From positions 276,937 to 285,556 of the forward strand of contig CP070672.1 of the NCBI GenBank assembly GCA_020351895.1: a stretch of DNA of 8,620 nt. The letters are read 5' to 3'. The DNA comes from Thermoplasmata archaeon (GTDB taxonomy: Archaea > Thermoplasmatota > Thermoplasmata > GCA-020350865). Below the pieces are notes generated by a model. It searched no databases. It was given only the letters and a program-made list of their open reading frames with translations, and was not told where the DNA came from. The position numbers and the translations under genes are program-made. Below are positions 5,769 to 8,620 of this stretch, in pieces; positions within the stretch are counted from its first letter, which is position 1; each line of letters opens with the position of its first letter.

Positions 5769-6706
5769 ACCTTGGCCAATATCGAGGCATAAAGTAAGGG
5801 TAGAATAATGGTTGCATCCCCTTCAACAGTCACCTTTTTTGCATCCTCCCTAACCTTACCCCAGGAAATGGCCTCATTGATTCTCGCTCCAGAGAGACTT
5901 CCATCATATTCCTGGGCCGTTGTAATATAAACAACGTAATCCAACCCATCCCTGAATTGATTCCACCAAATCGTATGGTGTTTAGATATCCCGCCCCCTA
6001 TCATAAGTGCTCCCGTTTTTTTGGCGGTAAAAATGATATCAGATAACGCCTGCTCATCTTTGAATAAATCGATTTTAAAATCCGAATGCTCCTGATAGAA
6101 CATCCAAAGCTGGCTTCCAAATGCACCATCGGTTATTCCGGGGACAAATACTGGTATTCCGTTCTTTTGCGCCCAGTAGATTATAGAGGCTTCATCATCT
6201 ATTCTTTTTCCGAACTCAGAAATCAGTTCACTTGCAGTCCATTCTGTTTTTCCTGTCTCCCAAAGCTCTTTTAGAATTGGTTGTAATAACTCCTCCAGCA
6301 CGATTCCGTAGCTCTCATTTGGAATGATGATATTACCGAGCCGATTTATTCCCTTTTTATGAAGCTCGGCATCATCCATATTGAAATCTCCATGAAAATA
6401 ATCTTTTTTTGTTCTTGCGATATCATGGTCCAGGGTGCCGCAAGTGGTGATTATGACATCGAACATCGAATCCTTCACCATGTCTCTGATTATACCCCTT
6501 GTACCTGTGGCCACGATGCATGCAGGGAATGATAGGAATCTTGTGCATTCTTCATCCTTTATCATGTTTTTAAGAACATCTGAAGCCAAACCAACCTTCT
6601 TTGCAGTGAATCCTCCAGACCTGTACATCTGATGGACCATTTCATCAATACTTGTTTTCTTCGATAGGCGGATGTCCTCAACTTGCTGCCCCACAAAATC
6701 TGACAT
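5765..6706 (-). CDS. dys: Deoxyhypusine synthase
   Basis: It transfers the aminobutyl group of spermidine, with NAD, to one lysine of translation factor aIF5A, the first step of hypusine formation and usually essential. The 313-aa protein has the family landmarks: FVGQQVEDIR at the N-terminus, SGGFTAKKVG (31-40), FLSFPACIVATGTRG (57-71), PGITDGAFGSQLW (189-201), and GGGISKHH (237-244) with catalytic Lys242. YITTAQEYDGSLSGARINEA follows. The lysine argues for true deoxyhypusine synthase over an unrelated homologue. The open frame runs 47 codons further upstream, but that part is hydrophobic, unlike the family and beyond the usual length. GGTG six bases before the ATG at 6706 supports this start (6709 is the alternative). 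It is divergent from the arginine decarboxylase gene that starts the spermidine route. Confidence 0.93.
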   Translation of the reverse strand: MSDFVGQQVEDIRLSKKTSIDEMVHQMYRSGGFTAKKVGLASDVLKNMIKDEECTRFLSFPACIVATGTRGIIRDMVKDSMFDVIITTCGTLDHDIARTKKDYFHGDFNMDDAELHKKGINRLGNIIIPNESYGIVLEELLQPILKELWETGKTEWTASELISEFGKRIDDEASIIYWAQKNGIPVFVPGITDGAFGSQLWMFYQEHSDFKIDLFKDEQALSDIIFTAKKTGALMIGGGISKHHTIWWNQFRDGLDYVVYITTAQEYDGSLSGARINEAISWGKVREDAKKVTVEGDATIILPLLYASILAKV

Positions 6707-6775
6707 CATAAACACCAAAGGAGCATATAACCAAAGTGATAGAAAAAAGATTTGGTATCTCACTCCACTATCAGC

Positions 6776-6782
6776 TTTTAAA
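6776..6782 (-). promoter_or_regulatory. TATA-like box of deoxyhypusine synthase
   Basis: Minus-strand TTTAAAA lies 70 bases before the chosen ATG and would give a leader near 45 nt. A second candidate, TTATATG (6730-6724), is too close to the start unless translation begins further in. Either choice places transcription inside the rejected N-terminal extension, supporting the shorter protein. Confidence 0.35.
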
Positions 6783-6882
6783 CTACCTTTCTTTGCAAGA
6801 ATGATATCTTCTATAATGGTATAACTTATTTCTAAAAAACCTGCCACAATTAAATTTATACAAAATCTTTTCTATAAAAATT

Positions 6883-6892
6883 CTTAAATAAT
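6883..6892 (+). promoter_or_regulatory. TATA box of the arginine decarboxylase gene
   Basis: CTTAAATAAT is centred 26 bases before the ATG at 6914, the distance expected if transcription starts at or next to the start codon. With no Shine-Dalgarno sequence before the ATG, this predicts a leaderless message. Confidence 0.5.
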
Positions 6893-6913
6893 CAAAAATT
6901 TATTTCCCATGAT

Positions 6914-7477
6914 ATGGGGAATCCAAATATAGATGTTCCAAAGAAGGTATTTTTTACTAAAGGAATTGGAGTACACAAGGAAAAATTGAATAGCTTTGAG
7001 TTAGCATTAAGAAGTGCAGGAATCGAGAAATTCAATATAGTGACAGTTTCTTCGATTCTTCCACCAGGTTGTACAATCATTTCAAAACAAAAGGGACTGG
7101 AACTCATGGTCCCTGGCCAAATCGTTTTCGCGGTCATGAGTCAAAACAGCTCCAATGAACCGGGACGATTGACTGCCGCCTCAATAGGATGCGCAATTCC
7201 AGTTGATATGAATCAGTACGGTTATTTGAGTGAACATCATTCCTTTGGCCAAAATGAGAAGGAGGCTGGAGAATATGCCGAAGATCTGGCAGCGGAAATG
7301 CTGGCCTCTACATTAGGAATTCCCTTTGATGTCGATGCCACGTATGATGAAAAAAAAGAAATTTTTAAAATCGATGGACGGATAGTTAAAACGAGAAATA
7401 TCGTTCAATCTGCAGTCTGCGATAGAAAGGGATTATGGACAACTGTTATCGCAGCTGCGATATTTGTTATGGAATAG
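6914..7477 (+). CDS. pdaD: Pyruvoyl-dependent arginine decarboxylase
   Basis: It decarboxylates arginine to agmatine, the first step of archaeal polyamine synthesis. The proenzyme (187 aa) cuts itself between Ser46 and Ser47 in [10 protein letters not shown]; Ser47 becomes the pyruvoyl group of the alpha chain and residues 1-46 the beta chain. Other family marks are [14 protein letters not shown] (28-41), AASIGCAIP (88-96), and Glu107 in YLSEHH, which aligns with the catalytic glutamate of the Methanocaldococcus jannaschii enzyme. Family members assemble as trimers of the cleaved subunit. It is longer than the M. jannaschii protein (165 aa), mainly from an inserted [15 protein letters not shown] stretch and a longer tail, as in other euryarchaeal members. 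The message is probably leaderless. Deoxyhypusine synthase, the consumer of spermidine, lies divergently next to it. Confidence 0.94.
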   Translation: MGNPNIDVPKKVFFTKGIGVHKEKLNSFELALRSAGIEKFNIVTVSSILPPGCTIISKQKGLELMVPGQIVFAVMSQNSSNEPGRLTAASIGCAIPVDMNQYGYLSEHHSFGQNEKEAGEYAEDLAAEMLASTLGIPFDVDATYDEKKEIFKIDGRIVKTRNIVQSAVCDRKGLWTTVIAAAIFVME

Positions 7478-7584
7478 GTTTAAAACCATGTTATTAAATC
7501 CTATGAAATGATGAGATATAGAGGCGACAATGTTAAAACCCCATAAGATATACCCTCCTCGTAATAAGGGGGAAGACTTACACA

Positions 7585-7602
7585 TATCATATCGAGATGA
7601 TA
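7585..7602 (+). repeat. Inverted repeat in the rpoK leader region
   Basis: TATCAT-ATCGAG-ATGATA is a perfect 6-bp inverted repeat 42 bases before the rpoK start. Possible TATA-like boxes are GGTTTAAAACC right after the pdaD stop (7477-7487) and AAGATATACC (7545-7554). With the second, the repeat would be in the leader near the transcription start. Role unknown. Confidence 0.3.
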
Positions 7603-7643
7603 CTATCCATGAAAATGAATGATTGTAAGAGGTGTAGTATAAA

Positions 7644-7817
7644 ATGAAATATACACGATTTGAAAAAGCAAGGATCATCGGAGCCAGGGCATTACAGATC
7701 ACCATGGGGGCACCTGTCCTTTTGAGATTAAGTAAGGATATCATAGATCCCGTTAGAATAGCGGAGTCCGAATTCGATAAGGGAGTATTACCGATTTCGG
7801 TTTTGAGGGAAACCTGA
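7644..7817 (+). CDS. rpoK: DNA-directed RNA polymerase subunit K (Rpo6)
   Basis: This 57-residue protein is the archaeal counterpart of eukaryotic Rpb6 and bacterial omega. It clamps the largest subunit and helps assembly of RNA polymerase. The whole conserved core is visible: [20 protein letters not shown] (3-22), APVLLRL (23-29), then [20 protein letters not shown] (32-51), ending in SVLRET. The length is normal for archaeal subunit K. AGAGGTG lies nine bases before the ATG. It stands alone here and is not beside ribosomal protein genes as in many archaea. A T-rich stretch follows. The identification is secure despite the small size. Confidence 0.95.
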   Translation: MKYTRFEKARIIGARALQITMGAPVLLRLSKDIIDPVRIAESEFDKGVLPISVLRET

Positions 7818-7827
7818 AGGTTAACTT

Positions 7828-7849
7828 ATTTTAATTTTGTTTGGTTTTT
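7828..7849 (+). terminator. T-rich terminator after rpoK
   Basis: Successive T-runs (four or five T each) begin about 11 bases after the rpoK stop, with no strong hairpin, as expected for archaeal termination. Confidence 0.4.
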
Positions 7850-7901
7850 CTGAGCTTGATAAAGGGGGAAATAAAAATCTGGGTTTTTCTTTAAACAATA
7901 C

Positions 7902-8351
7902 CTATCGCGATTTCCTCTTCTCCAAATAATGCCTAATATGGTCTCTTAGAGTGTGGGTCTTCTGCCTGTATTTGACCTCATTTGTATCTATGTCCAATGT
8001 GATGATCTCATCTATCTTGTAAATCTCCTCAAGGGTAATGAAGACCACTTCCTTGTCCTCACTTTCTATGATCAGGGTGTCGAGAACTCCACCTGCAGCA
8101 ACCTCCTCCAAAACCGTACCAAGTTTCTCATTTTTTGAATCCATTACATCAAGGCCCACAAGGAGATTATGAAGATCGCTTTTGAGTATTACCTCCTCTT
8201 CTTCCTTTCCAATAAAAGAGCGTTTCAATAGAAGTTCGTCGAAGAGACCCTCAGAAACTTCGATGTATTCATCCTCGACCTTTGATACAACACCCAGTTC
8301 GATTCCTTCCGAATCTATGACCCTCTTCTCTATCATACCTCGGTGAACCAT
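7902..8351 (-). CDS. PRC-barrel-like protein with two repeats
   Basis: A 149-aa soluble acidic protein ending in a basic tail, RHYLEKRKSR. It has two similar halves. The first begins MIEKRVIDSEGIELGVVSKV (6-25) and the second LVGLDVMDSKNEKLGTVLEE (64-83). Each has the V.DS...LG.V beta pattern of PRC-barrel (or DUF2171-like) domains, followed by further strands ending in VILKSDL (54-60) or VVFITLEEI (102-110). PRC barrels occur in photosynthetic reaction centres, in RimM and in many archaeal proteins of unknown role. No catalytic residues are evident. I start at the ATG at 8351; upstream TTG codons are in frame but have no ribosome-binding site, while the ATG at 8336 touches GAGGT. A minus-strand ATAAAAG at 8433-8427 could be its TATA box. 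Function is unknown. Confidence 0.72.
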   Translation of the reverse strand: MVHRGMIEKRVIDSEGIELGVVSKVEDEYIEVSEGLFDELLLKRSFIGKEEEEVILKSDLHNLLVGLDVMDSKNEKLGTVLEEVAAGGVLDTLIIESEDKEVVFITLEEIYKIDEIITLDIDTNEVKYRQKTHTLRDHIRHYLEKRKSR

Positions 8352-8451
8352 TTTATCCCTTGAGGATATCAACAATCCAGTACAAGTCTTTTTTGATTTC
8401 CTAAATTGTGTGATGCTCAGTGTCTACTTTTATCAAGATTAAATGGATAAT

Positions 8452-8480
8452 GGGCGGGAGGAGGGGGACCGGGTGGTGGG
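8452..8480 (+). repeat. G-rich motif copy 2 (strong G-quadruplex candidate)
   Basis: Five G-runs lie in 29 bases: GGG-C-GGG-AGGA-GGGGG-ACC-GGG-TGGT-GGG. Loops are one to four bases, the best quadruplex pattern of the three copies. It lies about 100 bases upstream of the PRC-barrel gene, on the opposite strand. Confidence 0.55.
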
Positions 8481-8520
8481 AAATATAAGTTACCTAGATA
8501 TTCTATAATCAATAAATGAA

Positions 8521-8550
8521 GGGTGGGAGGAGAGGGAGCAGGATGATGGG
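8521..8550 (+). repeat. G-rich motif copy 3
   Basis: It begins 69 bases after copy 2 with the same core (GGGTGGGAGGAGAGGG), then a longer loop and a last GGG. Each of copies 2 and 3 is followed by an A-rich stretch containing ATATAA (8482 and 8559), so the pair looks like a diverged tandem duplication. Confidence 0.5.
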
Positions 8551-8595
8551 AAAACACGATATAAAGCACTAATTTATTAACCATTCAAATCCTTT

Positions 8596-8620
8596 ATGGT
8601 AATGATGAGCATGGATTGGG
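8596..8620 (+). CDS. Possible start of a gene running off the window
   Basis: Four in-frame ATG codons (8596, 8602, 8605, 8611) read MVMMSMDW to the window end. A TATA-like TTTATTAA at 8573-8580 is centred about 26 bases before 8602, as for a leaderless archaeal gene. Only eight codons are visible, so neither the gene nor its product can be confirmed. Confidence 0.28.

Noticed and set aside
6707..6847. 47-residue N-terminal extension of deoxyhypusine synthase
   Set aside because: The frame is open but the peptide is hydrophobic, unlike the family and lacks a ribosome-binding site. TATA-like boxes lie inside it, and the shorter start gives the normal archaeal length.
7433..7744. 103-codon minus-strand open frame over pdaD and rpoK
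   Set aside because: It is antisense to two securely identified genes and has no family signature.
8352..8375. TTG-initiated N-terminal extension of the PRC-barrel protein
   Set aside because: No ribosome-binding site precedes the TTG codons, and the ATG at 8351 gives a cleaner start to the first repeat.

Overview
The window looks like chromosomal DNA of a mesophilic or moderately thermophilic euryarchaeon. Archaeal signs are an intron-containing tRNA-Thr with no encoded CCA and a U discriminator, RNA polymerase subunit K, a pyruvoyl-dependent arginine decarboxylase, deoxyhypusine synthase, TATA-like boxes and T-run terminators. The class II (bacterial-type, predicted NADH-linked) HMG-CoA reductase is typical of Archaeoglobi and Thermoplasmata. 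Together with the A+T-rich spacers it makes a Thermoplasmata-type genome the best guess, but the species is not determined.

Layout. 1-409: a 54-residue histone-fold protein on the minus strand, with nested inverted repeats upstream. 410-658: tRNA-Thr(UGU) interrupted by an unusually long (175 nt), highly structured intron. 659-943: a hairpin-rich spacer carrying a second exact copy of the tRNA 3' end, then a G-rich tract. 944-4710: HMG-CoA reductase and phosphoenolpyruvate synthase, both on the minus strand, each with its own promoter-like box. 4711-5768: a divergent spacer with a strong hairpin, then a metallo-beta-lactamase-fold hydrolase on the plus strand. 5765-7477: deoxyhypusine synthase (minus) and pyruvoyl arginine decarboxylase (plus), divergent from each other. 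7644-7817: the small RNA polymerase subunit K gene. 7902-8351: a two-repeat PRC-barrel-like protein (minus). 8352-8620: two more copies of the G-rich motif and possibly the first codons of a new gene.

Functionally most genes are housekeeping. PEP synthase feeds gluconeogenesis and HMG-CoA reductase feeds isoprenoid lipid synthesis. Arginine decarboxylase makes agmatine, the start of the archaeal route to spermidine, and deoxyhypusine synthase uses spermidine to modify aIF5A, so that divergent pair joins the beginning and end of one pathway. I see no defence system, CRISPR array or transposase. The most unusual parts are non-coding: the tRNA intron, the duplicated tRNA end with its roughly 120 bp insert-like segment, and the three related G-rich motifs.
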